Shown piece after piece: positions 9,050 to 17,099 of a stretch of DNA of 56,395 nt (its first letter is position 1; each line of letters begins with the position of its first letter). The stretch lies in the NCBI GenBank assembly GCA_019634895.1, contig JAHCAM010000017.1, positions 1 through 56,395 of the forward strand, given 5' to 3'. The stretch is from Steroidobacteraceae bacterium (GTDB taxonomy: Bacteria; Pseudomonadota; Gammaproteobacteria; Steroidobacterales; Steroidobacteraceae). The notes beneath the pieces were generated by a model. It saw nothing but the letters and a program-made list of their open reading frames with translations, made no database searches and had not been told where the DNA came from. The translations under genes and the position numbers were made by a program.

Positions 9050-9553
9050 ATGAGCATCCCGAGAATGTGCTGGCTTGCCGCGGCGGCGGCCGCGCTGCCA
9101 TTCGCCGCATCGGCCGACGACACGCGGGAAGCGCTGCGCGCCTGCCGCGCGGAAGCCGACGCGGCCAGGCGGCTCGCCTGCTATGACCGCGAGGCAGACC
9201 GGCTGTCGGCAGGGTCTGCCGCAGCGGAGCCAGCCGCGCCGCCCGCCCCGGCGCTGACACCCGAGGAGCGCTTCGGGCGCCGCGGCTCGATGGTTCGCCA
9301 GGAAAAGGACCGCAGCAAGGCCGAGGCGCGGGGACTCGACGAGCTGCACGCGACCGTCACCGAGATCTGGACGCGCAGCGACGGACTCATGAAGGTCACC
9401 CTCGACAACGGCCAGGTCTGGTCCCAGAACGCGCCGGACCCGTTCTTCCGGCTCAAGACCGGGGACAAGGTCAGGATCCAGCCGGGCGCACTCGGCTCGT
9501 TCCTGCTGTCCGGCCCGTCGAAACGTTCGACGCGGGTGACGCGGGTCCAGTAG
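9050..9553 (+). CDS. Secreted or periplasmic protein of unknown function
   Basis: 167 residues. A signal peptide is clear: MSIPRMCWLAAAAAALPFAASA, cleaved after ASA near residue 22. The mature part begins with ALRACRAEADAARRLACYD, a two-Cys segment common in small periplasmic proteobacterial proteins. A Pro/Ala linker follows (about 55-75), then a C-terminal beta-rich domain (LHATVTEIWTRSDGLMKVTL; GDKVRIQPGALGSFLL) resembling a small barrel. I do not recognise a named family. The next gene starts at the base after its stop codon, so the two are very likely translated together. Confidence 0.8.
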   Translation: MSIPRMCWLAAAAAALPFAASADDTREALRACRAEADAARRLACYDREADRLSAGSAAAEPAAPPAPALTPEERFGRRGSMVRQEKDRSKAEARGLDELHATVTEIWTRSDGLMKVTLDNGQVWSQNAPDPFFRLKTGDKVRIQPGALGSFLLSGPSKRSTRVTRVQ

Positions 9554-9856
9554 GTGGTCGCCGCGCTCGAGTGCTGGAAGTGCGGCGCATCGCTGGAGGC
9601 GCTGTCGCTGCCCCTTTCCCGCACCGACGAATGCCGCGCCTGCCGCGCCGAATTGCACGTCTGCCGCCTGTGCCGCTTCTACGACCGCAGCAAGGCGAAA
9701 AGCTGCGCCGAGCCCGTGGCCGACGAGGTGCACGACAAGGACCGCGCGAACTTCTGCGGTTATTTCGAGCCAGCCACCGGGCGCTATCGGCCCGCCGGGA
9801 CGGCGGCGGAAAGCGAACGTAGCGCCCTGGAGGCGCTGTTCGGCCCGAAAAAGTGA
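9554..9856 (+). CDS. Small Cys-rich zinc-ribbon-like protein
   Basis: 100 residues starting with GTG directly after the preceding TAG, with no space for its own ribosome site inside the gap, so re-initiation is likely. It contains CWKCG (8-12), CRAC, CRLCRFYD and two further Cys (KSCAEP, NFCGYF), a pattern consistent with one or two zinc or Fe-S knuckles. The C-terminus is polar and ends in LFGPKK. No signal peptide or membrane span is visible, so it should be cytoplasmic. I do not recognise the family. Codon bias matches the neighbours and no alternative frame is better. Confidence 0.75.
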   Translation: MVAALECWKCGASLEALSLPLSRTDECRACRAELHVCRLCRFYDRSKAKSCAEPVADEVHDKDRANFCGYFEPATGRYRPAGTAAESERSALEALFGPKK

Positions 9857-9940
9857 ACGCGCGACGCATTATTTCGTGTGACAGGGGGGGTCCGATCGGA
9901 CAGAATGGCTGAAGGTTCCCTCGTCCCCGGATCCCGATAC

Positions 9941-11092
9941 ATGAACGCGCCTGCCGCTGCTCCGCGCCCTCGCCTGCTCTGGGCCAACGTGCTGATGTTC
10001 GCGCTGACCTTCGCCGCGGCGGTGGTGGTCGTGCCCTGGTACGGCTTCGCGGTCGGCTACAGCGGCGCGGCCTGGGCCTGGTTCGCCATCCTGCTTTACG
10101 CGAACGGGCTCGCGATCACGGGCGGCTACCACCGGCTGTGGTCGCACCGGACCTACGACGCGCACTGGTCGGTCAGGCTCGTGTACATGATCCTGGGCGC
10201 GATGGCGCTGCAGAACAGCATCCTGGTCTGGGCGGCCGGTCACCGGGATCACCACAAGTACACCGACGACAACGACCGCGACCCCTATTCCGCCGGCCGC
10301 GGCCTGTGGTTCTCGCACATCGGCTGGATGCTGCGCCGCTACCCGAGCGGAGAGCCGAATTTCGACAATGTCCGCGACCTGCAGAAGGACCCGCTGGTCG
10401 CATTCCAGCACCGCTACTACTACGTGCTCGCGATCGGCCTGAACGTGCTGGTGCCGCTCGCGCTCGGCTGGCTGCACGGCGACCTCTGGGGCGTGTTCCT
10501 GCTGGCGGGCGTGCTGCGCCTGGTCGTCAGCCACCACTTCACCTTCCTGATCAATTCGCTGGCGCATTTCACCGGCCGCCAGCCCTACGGCGACGGCCAC
10601 AGCGCGCGCGACAACGGCTGGCTCGCGTTCCTGACCTACGGCGAGGGCTACCACAACTTCCACCACCAGTTCGCCCACGACTTCCGGAACGGCATCCGCT
10701 GGTGGCACTGGGACCCGAGCAAGTGGATCATCTGCGCGCTGTCCTGGGTCGGCCTCACCAGCCGCCTCAAGCGCACGCCGGCGGTCGCGATCCACCGTGC
10801 CCGGCTGGCGATGCAGTTTCGCCGCGTCGAGGCCGGCCTCGCGCGCCGCAGCCTGTCGCTGCCGCACGTGGACGTCGCCGAGCTGCGCGAACGCGTCAGG
10901 CGCGAGTACGCGCTGTTCACGGCGACGCTCGCCGAATGGTCGCGGCTCACCGACGCCTGGTATGCGCGGACCCGCGCCACGGTGGTCGCGCGCTGGGAAA
11001 AAGCCAGTTTCCACGCAGAGACGCGCGCGCTGCTCTATGCGCTTCGCATGCAACACCGCCGACTCGAGCTGCTTGGCGCGCAGCTGGCCTGA
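9941..11092 (+). CDS. Membrane acyl-CoA/fatty-acid desaturase (delta-9 type)
   Basis: 383 residues from ATG 9941. Three histidine boxes bind the di-iron centre: HRLWSH (64-69), HRDHH (101-105) and HNFHH (238-242). Hydrophobic spans occur at about 15-35, 43-60, 80-98, 160-178 and 183-205. This is the stearoyl-CoA desaturase-like class: O2-dependent introduction of a double bond into saturated acyl chains in the inner membrane, requiring an electron donor that is not encoded nearby. In-frame starts at 9878 (GTG) and 9905 add polar residues not expected in the family. A C-terminal extension of about 90 residues (315-383) with Arg-rich helices follows the core. The next gene starts inside its 3' end. 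Confidence 0.93.
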   Translation: MNAPAAAPRPRLLWANVLMFALTFAAAVVVVPWYGFAVGYSGAAWAWFAILLYANGLAITGGYHRLWSHRTYDAHWSVRLVYMILGAMALQNSILVWAAGHRDHHKYTDDNDRDPYSAGRGLWFSHIGWMLRRYPSGEPNFDNVRDLQKDPLVAFQHRYYYVLAIGLNVLVPLALGWLHGDLWGVFLLAGVLRLVVSHHFTFLINSLAHFTGRQPYGDGHSARDNGWLAFLTYGEGYHNFHHQFAHDFRNGIRWWHWDPSKWIICALSWVGLTSRLKRTPAVAIHRARLAMQFRRVEAGLARRSLSLPHVDVAELRERVRREYALFTATLAEWSRLTDAWYARTRATVVARWEKASFHAETRALLYALRMQHRRLELLGAQLA

Positions 11093-12473
11093 TCGGGCAC
11101 TGGCCGCGGCGGCGGCCTGCCTCAGCGCCCTCATCGCGGCCTGCGGCGGCGGTGGCGGCGGCGGCGGCAGCGCCATACCCGGGGGCTGCTCGGCGACCAA
11201 CGAGAAGAGCTTCGTGCTGGGCGCGGCGCGGGAGTGGTACCTGTTCCTCGACCTGCTGCCGGCGACGGTCGACACCGGCAATTACGCCACGGCCGAGGAC
11301 CTGCTCGACGCGCTGACCGCGACCGCGCGCGCCCAGAACAAGGACCGCTTCTTCAGCTACATCACCACGCCGGCGGCGGACAGCAGCTTCCTGCAGGAAG
11401 GGCAGTTCATCGGCTTCGGCTTCCGCACCCGCATCGAGGGCAACCGGCTGCTGGTGCCGGACGTCTTCGAGAACAGCCCCGCCGCGCAGGGTGGCCTGGG
11501 GCGCGGGTCCGAGATCACGCACGTCGATTCCGGCGGCGGCTATGTGCCGGTCTCGACGATCCTGCTCACGGACCCGAACCTGGAGCAGGCCTTCGGCCCG
11601 CCGACCCAGGGCGTGCAGCGCGGCCTGCGCTACATCCGCGTGGACGGTCAGCAGTTCGAGGCAGTGCTCACGAAAGCAATCGTCACGATCGCGCCGGTGC
11701 CCGCGAACGGCACGGCCGTCCTGACGCTGCCCGCGAACCCGAGCGTACAGGTCGGCTACGTCAACCTGCGCACCTTCATCTCCACGGCCGAGACGCCGCT
11801 GCGCAGCGCCTTCCTGCAGTTCCGCAACGCCGGCATCGAATACTTCATCCTGGACCTGCGCTACAACGGCGGCGGCCTGGTCAGCATTGCCGACCTGATC
11901 GGCGACCTGTTCGGCCGCAACCGGCTCCCGACCGACGTGTTCGAGAACATGCGCTTCAACGCCAACAAGACTTCCTCCGACTCGGTGCGGCGCTTCATGC
12001 CGCAAGATCAGTCGGTCAGCCCGGTGCGCATCGCCTTCATCACCACGGGTGCCACCGCATCGGCGAGCGAGATGGTGGTCAACTCGATGAAGCCCTGGGC
12101 CGAGGTCGCCATCGTGGGCTCCGACACCTTCGGCAAGCCGGTGGGCCAGTCGGCTTTCGACCTCGCCGGCTGCAACCTGCGCCTGCGCCTGGTCACCTTC
12201 AAGATCACCAACGCCCTGAACGAGGGCGATTACTTCGACGGCCTGGCGCCGACCGTGCCCTTTGCCTGCGCGGCCGGCGACGACCTGACGCGCAATCCCT
12301 GGGACAGCGCCGAGGCCTCGACCTCCGCGGCGCTGAACTGGCTCGGTACCGGGGCCTGCGGGCAGGTGATGGGTGCGCCGACCTTGCCTGCATTCAGGAT
12401 GCAGGCCGACGTGCGCCTGCCGCAGATGCGAAGGCCCACCCCCGCCCAGGACGCCCTGCCCGGCCTGTTCTGA
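11073..12473 (+). CDS. S41-family peptidase, predicted lipoprotein
   Basis: 466 residues from TTG 11073. That start gives a clean lipoprotein signal: charged n-region, hydrophobic ALAAAAACLSALIAA and lipobox Cys 24, followed by a run of eight glycines. An ATG at 11037 would give a poorer signal. A PDZ-like segment (FENSPAAQGGLGRGSEITHV, about 132-151) precedes the S41 core: GYVNLRTFI, FILDLRYNGGG, then TTGATASASEMV with nucleophile S330 and FGKP with K355, spaced 25 residues as in tail-specific proteases. Role: processing or degradation of envelope proteins. The gene overlaps the desaturase by 20 bases. The start codon is the least certain point. Confidence 0.87.
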   Translation: MARSWPDRALAAAAACLSALIAACGGGGGGGGSAIPGGCSATNEKSFVLGAAREWYLFLDLLPATVDTGNYATAEDLLDALTATARAQNKDRFFSYITTPAADSSFLQEGQFIGFGFRTRIEGNRLLVPDVFENSPAAQGGLGRGSEITHVDSGGGYVPVSTILLTDPNLEQAFGPPTQGVQRGLRYIRVDGQQFEAVLTKAIVTIAPVPANGTAVLTLPANPSVQVGYVNLRTFISTAETPLRSAFLQFRNAGIEYFILDLRYNGGGLVSIADLIGDLFGRNRLPTDVFENMRFNANKTSSDSVRRFMPQDQSVSPVRIAFITTGATASASEMVVNSMKPWAEVAIVGSDTFGKPVGQSAFDLAGCNLRLRLVTFKITNALNEGDYFDGLAPTVPFACAAGDDLTRNPWDSAEASTSAALNWLGTGACGQVMGAPTLPAFRMQADVRLPQMRRPTPAQDALPGLF

Positions 12474-12602
12474 CCTCTGGCGCCCACGGCTGCCTGTCGC
12501 CAACTGGCGACAGTACCGGCGCATGCCGCCCGCGGTCGTTTCGCCGCTCGCCCGCGGCGCCGCAACTGGCTACTCTTGTCCTCCCCCAAGCGGAGGACCC
12601 CC

Positions 12603-13082
12603 ATGGCGATCTGGAAAGACATCGTTGCAAAGGACTCTCCCGACGACGCTCCGGCGGCGGCTCCGGTCGTGCGCCCGCGCCCGGAACCCGTCGCCACGGC
12701 GGCACAACCGGCTGCCGGCGCGCGCCGCGAGCTCAAGGAATCCGTGCTGGCCGCCGGCCTCACCTTCGACGGCAAGATCGAGGGCTCCGGCCACGTCCGC
12801 ATCGCGGGCCGCTTCAAGGGCGACGTGCACGTGGACGGCACGCTGACCATCGAGCCGGGTGCGCACCTGGCCGGATCGGTGCGCGCGGGATCGGTGATCA
12901 TCGCCGGCGAGATCGAGGGCAACATCGAGAGCGCGCACAAGGTCGAGCTGCACCAGACCGCCGTGGTCAACGGCGACGTGAACGCCGGTTCGCTCTCGGT
13001 CGCGGGCGGCGCGCGCATGCGCGGCCGCGCCGAGTTCGGCTGGAGCGAGACCGGGACGCCGAAGGCCATCGGCAGGAGCTGA
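12603..13082 (+). CDS. Bactofilin (copy 1)
   Basis: 159 residues. A Pro/Ala-rich tail (about 10-45) precedes the bactofilin beta-helix: LTFDGKIEGSGHVRIAGRFK, VHVDGTLTIEPGAHLAGSV, VIIAGEIEGNIESAHKVEL, then VVNGDVNAGSLSVAGGARM, with the regular Gly/Val periodicity of the fold. Bactofilins polymerise without nucleotide into cytoskeletal filaments that recruit peptidoglycan enzymes or polarity factors. ATG 12603 follows GCGGAGGA at good spacing; an upstream in-frame start (12576) was rejected. It is followed after 8 bases by a zinc-ribbon gene, so an operon with it and the cyclase fusion is likely. Confidence 0.93.
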   Translation: MAIWKDIVAKDSPDDAPAAAPVVRPRPEPVATAAQPAAGARRELKESVLAAGLTFDGKIEGSGHVRIAGRFKGDVHVDGTLTIEPGAHLAGSVRAGSVIIAGEIEGNIESAHKVELHQTAVVNGDVNAGSLSVAGGARMRGRAEFGWSETGTPKAIGRS

Positions 13083-13090
13083 GCCCGCCC

Positions 13091-13450
13091 ATGGCGGTGA
13101 ACCGTCGCGCCTCGGCCGCCGGCAAGACGAGGTCGTGCCCGCACTGCCGGGCAACGATCCTCGAGAGCGCAGCGGTCTGCCCGGGATGCCGGCATCACCT
13201 GCGCTTCGAGCGCCGCAAGGAAGCGCCGGTCGAGCAGCCGGGGCAGGTTGCGCTGAAGGTTTCCGGCCAGTTCTCGCGGCCGGTGACGAACGGGCCGGGA
13301 GAGTATTCCGTCGTGGTCGTGATCCGCGATGCCACTGGCGCCGAGCTGGCGCGCAAGGTCGTGGGCGTGGGCGGCCTGCTGCCCGGCGACGAGCGCCAGA
13401 TCGACCTGACCGTGGAGCTGTTCGAGCCGCAGCAGACGCCATGGTCCTGA
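13091..13450 (+). CDS. Zinc-ribbon protein with C-terminal beta-domain, unknown function
   Basis: 119 residues. Residues 15-35 hold a double CxxC zinc ribbon (CPHC and CPGC). The rest (about 50-115) is beta-rich (VALKVSGQFSRPV; EYSVVVVIRDATGAELARKV; ERQIDLTVELFE), resembling an immunoglobulin or FxLYD-type sandwich. There is no signal peptide. It sits between the bactofilin gene and the VOC-cyclase gene and overlaps the latter by 10 bases (start 13441, stop 13450), so translation is probably coupled. I do not recognise a named family; a role linked to the bactofilin is only suggested by position. Confidence 0.8.
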   Translation: MAVNRRASAAGKTRSCPHCRATILESAAVCPGCRHHLRFERRKEAPVEQPGQVALKVSGQFSRPVTNGPGEYSVVVVIRDATGAELARKVVGVGGLLPGDERQIDLTVELFEPQQTPWS

Positions 13451-14469
13451 AGGTCGTCGGCCTGCACCACCACGCGGTGCGCCTCGCGCCGGGGCCCGAC
13501 GCGGCAGCCGCCGTGCGCCGTTTCTACGCCGAGGTGCTCGGTCTCGAGAGCGACGTCGCGGCCCGGGACCGCCCGGACGATGGCCTGCGCATCAACGCCG
13601 GAGGCTCCGCGCAGATCCACCTGGTCCCGCAGCCCGCGCACCAGCCGCCTCCGGGCTCTTTCGACCCGGCGGCGCCGCACGTCGCGCTCGCGGTCGGCTG
13701 CATCGATGATGCGCAGGCCGAGCTCGACCGGCTCGCGGTGCCCTATCGCGTGGTCCACGGCCGTCTCGGGCCCGATTCGCGCCGCCTGTTCCTCACCGAC
13801 CCGGCCGGCAACCTGGTCGAGCTGCACCAGCAGGACCGCTGCCGCTGCACCGCCCGTGCGCGCAGCGGCCTGGGGCAGGCCAGGGTCTGCGGCACGGTGC
13901 TGTTCGCCGACATGCGCGGATTCACCGCGGTCGCCGAGCGCCTCGCGCCTGCGGAGGTCGTCCCGCTGCTGAACGAGTATTTCTCGCTGCTCTCGGACGT
14001 GACGGCGGAGCACGGCGGGTCGGTGTTCCACATGGCCGGCGACGGGCTGATGGCGGGCTTCGGCCTGCCGGATCCCGCCGACGATGCGAGCGAACGCGCG
14101 GTCGCCGCGGCCCGGCGCATGATCGCGGGCTTTGGGCGAATGGCGGACGACTGGAAGGCGCGTCTGGGCCTGGAGACCGGGCTCGGCATCGGCATCAACG
14201 CCGGCGACGTGATCGTCGGCGACGTCGGCGCGCCGGAACGCCCGAATTACACGCTCATCGGCGACACGGTCAACGTCGCCGCGCGGCTGGTGCAGCGCGC
14301 GCGCGCCGGGGAGGCGCTGCTGTCGCGCGCGGTCCGCGAGGCGCTCGACCCCGCGACCGGCGGCATCGTCGAACTGCCGCCGCTGGTGCTGCGCGGCCGG
14401 TCACGGCCGGTCGAGCTCTACTGCATGGCGGCGGAATCGCGCCTCGACCTGCGCCCCGCCGCCGCCTGA
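13441..14469 (+). CDS. Glyoxalase-like (VOC) domain fused to class III nucleotide cyclase
   Basis: 342 residues. Residues 1-130 are a VOC/glyoxalase fold: VVGLHHHAVRL at the start, RRFYAEVLGLE, HVALAV, and FLTDPAGNLVELHQ with a metal-position Glu (127). After a Cys/Arg linker, residues 150-310 form an adenylate/guanylate cyclase catalytic domain: LFADMRGFT with metal Asp 157, MAGDGLMAGFG with metal Asp 201, YTLIGDTVNVAARL with N278 and R282. The purine-selecting Lys expected four residues before Asp 201 is His 197, so nucleotide specificity or activity is uncertain. No transmembrane or HAMP segment is present. The VOC domain may sense a small ligand and control the cyclase (inference). Confidence 0.9.
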   Translation: MVLKVVGLHHHAVRLAPGPDAAAAVRRFYAEVLGLESDVAARDRPDDGLRINAGGSAQIHLVPQPAHQPPPGSFDPAAPHVALAVGCIDDAQAELDRLAVPYRVVHGRLGPDSRRLFLTDPAGNLVELHQQDRCRCTARARSGLGQARVCGTVLFADMRGFTAVAERLAPAEVVPLLNEYFSLLSDVTAEHGGSVFHMAGDGLMAGFGLPDPADDASERAVAAARRMIAGFGRMADDWKARLGLETGLGIGINAGDVIVGDVGAPERPNYTLIGDTVNVAARLVQRARAGEALLSRAVREALDPATGGIVELPPLVLRGRSRPVELYCMAAESRLDLRPAAA

Positions 14470-14478
14470 GCGCCCGTC

Positions 14479-14871
14479 TCAGGAGTCGTCGGCGTTCGCG
14501 ATCGCGCCGAACCACAGCGAGGTCGTGAATCCCGCCACGACGACGGCAACGACCGCGTGCGTGAAGTGGTCGACCGGGTTCACCACGCCGAACAGCAGCC
14601 AGTTGACGAGACGCGCGACGATGACTGCCAATGCCAGCCAGAGCAGGTTTGGCAGGAACTTCTGCACCGTGCCGGTCAGGGCGCCGAACATGCCGCTTGC
14701 CGCGACTCGCGGGCTCCGCAGCAGCACAACGACGCTGATGAGCGTGAACAGGTCGTAGACCGAGAACCATTGGTTGCCGGACGTATTCAGGTATTCCCAG
14801 CGATGGCCGGCCCACCACCAGACCCATGCGAACGCCCCGACCAGCGCCCACGAGATCGTCTTCTTGAGCAT
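14479..14871 (-). CDS. Small membrane protein, unknown function
   Basis: 130 residues with three or four hydrophobic spans: ISWALVGAFAWVWWW (6-20), VYDLFTLISVVVLL (about 38-52), LLWLALAVIVARLVNWLLF (76-94) and HAVVAVVVAGFTTSLWFG (105-122). It ends in a short acidic tail (NADDS). It is convergent with the VOC-cyclase gene (9 bases between stops) and divergent from the Fn3/VCBS lipoprotein gene. I do not recognise a family and no catalytic motif is visible. The inner membrane is the likely location. Confidence 0.82.
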   Translation of the reverse strand: MLKKTISWALVGAFAWVWWWAGHRWEYLNTSGNQWFSVYDLFTLISVVVLLRSPRVAASGMFGALTGTVQKFLPNLLWLALAVIVARLVNWLLFGVVNPVDHFTHAVVAVVVAGFTTSLWFGAIANADDS

Positions 14872-15041
14872 ATCGGTTACCCCCCTCGCTTTTGGCTGCC
14901 GGGAACCGGCCGAGCCCGCCCCCGGACGGGGCTATAATGCAGGAAACGCCGGCGGGACGCCGAGCGGGGCAGGAACTGTCCCCGCGCGGGGCCGTCTATC
15001 CGTCGCGGACCACTTGAATCGACCACGGGGCCCAGCCATCC

Positions 15042-17084
15042 ATGCCATCGCCGCTTGATGCCGCCGCCAGGGCGGTGACCGGAGTCTTCGCCCTGCTGGG
15101 TGCCCTGGCCTTGACCGGCTGCAGCGGCGTATTCGGCGAAAGCCCGCCGCACGCGGCGCCCTCGAATCCGGTCGCCGAAGGCGCGGACGGCCGGGTCGAG
15201 CTGACCTGGAACGCGGTCACCGGCGCCCAGCGCTACGTGATCTTCTGGAGCGACGCAGCCGCCGGCGAGCTTACCAACGTCATCGACAACCTCACCGACA
15301 CCAGCTTCAGCCACACCGGCCTGACAAATCTCGTCACCTACCGCTACCGGATCGCGGCCGAGACCAAGGGCGGGCGCGGCCCGCAGAGCATCCAGGTCAG
15401 CGCCGAGCCGGGGCCGGTGCCCGGCCCGGTCGAATGGGCGGTGGTCACGACCGAGGACCCCGGCCATACGGTCCATTTTTCCCCCGCCCTGCAGGCGACC
15501 GGCTACCGTGTCTACGTCGCCACCACGATTGCGCAGCTTGCGGGCCGGCGCCCGAACGCGGTCTACGAGGAAGCGACGGCGTCTCCGCACGTTCGCGCCG
15601 GCCTGCCGCTGAGCGCGGCGCTCTACTACCGCGTGATGGCGATGAACGGCAGCCGCATTGCCGAGAGCGGACCGATCGCGACTACGCCGACCTACATCGT
15701 CTCCAGCCTGGACCATCCGCGCGCAGCGGTCGCTTTCGGCGACCCGAACGACGACGACTGCATCGACACGGTCACGGCGCTGCAGAACAAGACCGGCACC
15801 AGCTGCCTGGGCACGCTGACGGCGCGCGTGCTCGCGGACGTCGGCCTCGGCGACCTGACCGCGGCGGGCCGGACCACCGGCGACTCCCGCTATGCGGACC
15901 TCACCGGCGACCTGAAGGACGACCTGTTCAGCACCACGCTCTCGCCTGCGGGCACCGCCGCCTCGATCGCGCTGCTGCACGTCAACCAGGGCACCGGCGC
16001 GTTCCAGACTTCGGCCGGCGTCTCGGCGCTCGCGATCGGCGGCTTCGGAGGGACGACGCTGGCCGCGGACTTCGACAACGACGGCGACGTCGACCTGTTC
16101 GCACCGTATGACCACACGCAGGGCGACGGCGCCCGCAACTGGCTGCTGCGCAACTCGGGTGGCGCGTTCACCGACATTGCGGCGGCCGCAGGCGTGGACA
16201 CGAATCCCGCGGGCGCCGATTTCGTGCCGCGCGGCGGCCAGGCGGTGGATTTCAACGAGGACGGCTTCGTGGACCTGCTGTTCGGCTCGCGGCTGCTGCT
16301 CAACAACGGCGACGGCACGTTTACCGACGCGAGTGCGGCCGTCGGCATGCCGGCGCGCGCGGACTACGGGCTGAAGCTGATCGACGTGGACCTCGACGGC
16401 GACTTCGACCTGGTGCACCACGATGGCACCGCGATCCGCCTGTACCGCAACGACGGCGGCGTGTTCGACGGCGGCACGATCGTCGCCGAGGACACCACCG
16501 CGGCCAACTTCGGCGAGGGCCTCAACGTCTGCGACGTGAACAGCGACGGCTTCGAGGACGTCGTCTTCGCGCGCAATGCGACGGCGACCGGCACCGGCAC
16601 GCCGCGGCTGCTGGTGAACGTCGGCGGCCAGCTCACGCCGTCGGCCATCCCCAGGGGCGTGACCGCCGCCGGCGACGATTTCGTCGCGGCCAACGACCTG
16701 CTCGCCTGCGCCGACGTGGACGGCAACGGGGTCATCGACATCGTCGCGCGCTGGGGCACCGGCTACCGCCTGCTCGACGCCGTGCTGCCGGTCCCGACGG
16801 TGATCCGCATCCGCGTGCTCGGCGTGGGCGGCGAGCGCAACCAGCAGGGCCGCGTGGTGCGCATCGTGCCGCAGGGCCAGCCGGACCGGATCATGACCCG
16901 CGTGGTCGAGTCGGGTTCCGGGCTGCGCGCCCAGAACCAGTACGACCTGCTGGTCGGCGCGCCCTGGCCGGGCGAGTACGACATCTCCGTGCGTTTCGCC
17001 ACCGGCGTGGTGAATGCGACCGCGGAGGCCGGCGACGACCTGACGATCTACGCCGACGGCCGGGTCGCCACGGGCCTGCAGTAG
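15042..17084 (+). CDS. Lipoprotein with Fn3 and VCBS/FG-GAP repeats
   Basis: 680 residues. A signal peptide with lipobox LTGC near residue 28 predicts lipidation. Two fibronectin-III-like modules follow (about 42-125, RVELTWNAVTGAQRYVIFW; about 128-215). The rest carries calcium-binding FG-GAP/VCBS motifs: DFDNDGDVDLF, DFNEDGFVDLLFG, DVDLDGDFDLV, DVNSDGFEDVVF and DVDGNGVIDIV, each with the DxDxDG pattern and about 60-75 residues apart, consistent with a beta-propeller. Such proteins are surface or secreted adhesion or structural proteins; the ligand is unknown. ATG 15042 gives the signal peptide directly. A TATAAT at 14933 upstream lacks a recognisable -35. Confidence 0.9.
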   Translation: MPSPLDAAARAVTGVFALLGALALTGCSGVFGESPPHAAPSNPVAEGADGRVELTWNAVTGAQRYVIFWSDAAAGELTNVIDNLTDTSFSHTGLTNLVTYRYRIAAETKGGRGPQSIQVSAEPGPVPGPVEWAVVTTEDPGHTVHFSPALQATGYRVYVATTIAQLAGRRPNAVYEEATASPHVRAGLPLSAALYYRVMAMNGSRIAESGPIATTPTYIVSSLDHPRAAVAFGDPNDDDCIDTVTALQNKTGTSCLGTLTARVLADVGLGDLTAAGRTTGDSRYADLTGDLKDDLFSTTLSPAGTAASIALLHVNQGTGAFQTSAGVSALAIGGFGGTTLAADFDNDGDVDLFAPYDHTQGDGARNWLLRNSGGAFTDIAAAAGVDTNPAGADFVPRGGQAVDFNEDGFVDLLFGSRLLLNNGDGTFTDASAAVGMPARADYGLKLIDVDLDGDFDLVHHDGTAIRLYRNDGGVFDGGTIVAEDTTAANFGEGLNVCDVNSDGFEDVVFARNATATGTGTPRLLVNVGGQLTPSAIPRGVTAAGDDFVAANDLLACADVDGNGVIDIVARWGTGYRLLDAVLPVPTVIRIRVLGVGGERNQQGRVVRIVPQGQPDRIMTRVVESGSGLRAQNQYDLLVGAPWPGEYDISVRFATGVVNATAEAGDDLTIYADGRVATGLQ

Positions 17085-17099
17085 CGGGCGGGATCGCCC

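Noticed and set aside
7889..9733. A minus-strand open frame of 614 codons opposite the second aspartyl hydroxylase
   Set aside because: Shadow of plus-strand genes with clear iron-site motifs; no protein-like features of its own.
11143..11170. Run of Gly codons in the S41 lipoprotein as a phase-variable repeat
   Set aside because: Mixed GGC and GGT codons in a unit of three would not shift the frame; poly-Gly after the lipobox is common in lipoproteins.
14933..14938. TATAAT as a promoter for the Fn3/VCBS lipoprotein
   Set aside because: Perfect -10 but no recognisable -35 at 16-18 bases; too weak to annotate on its own.
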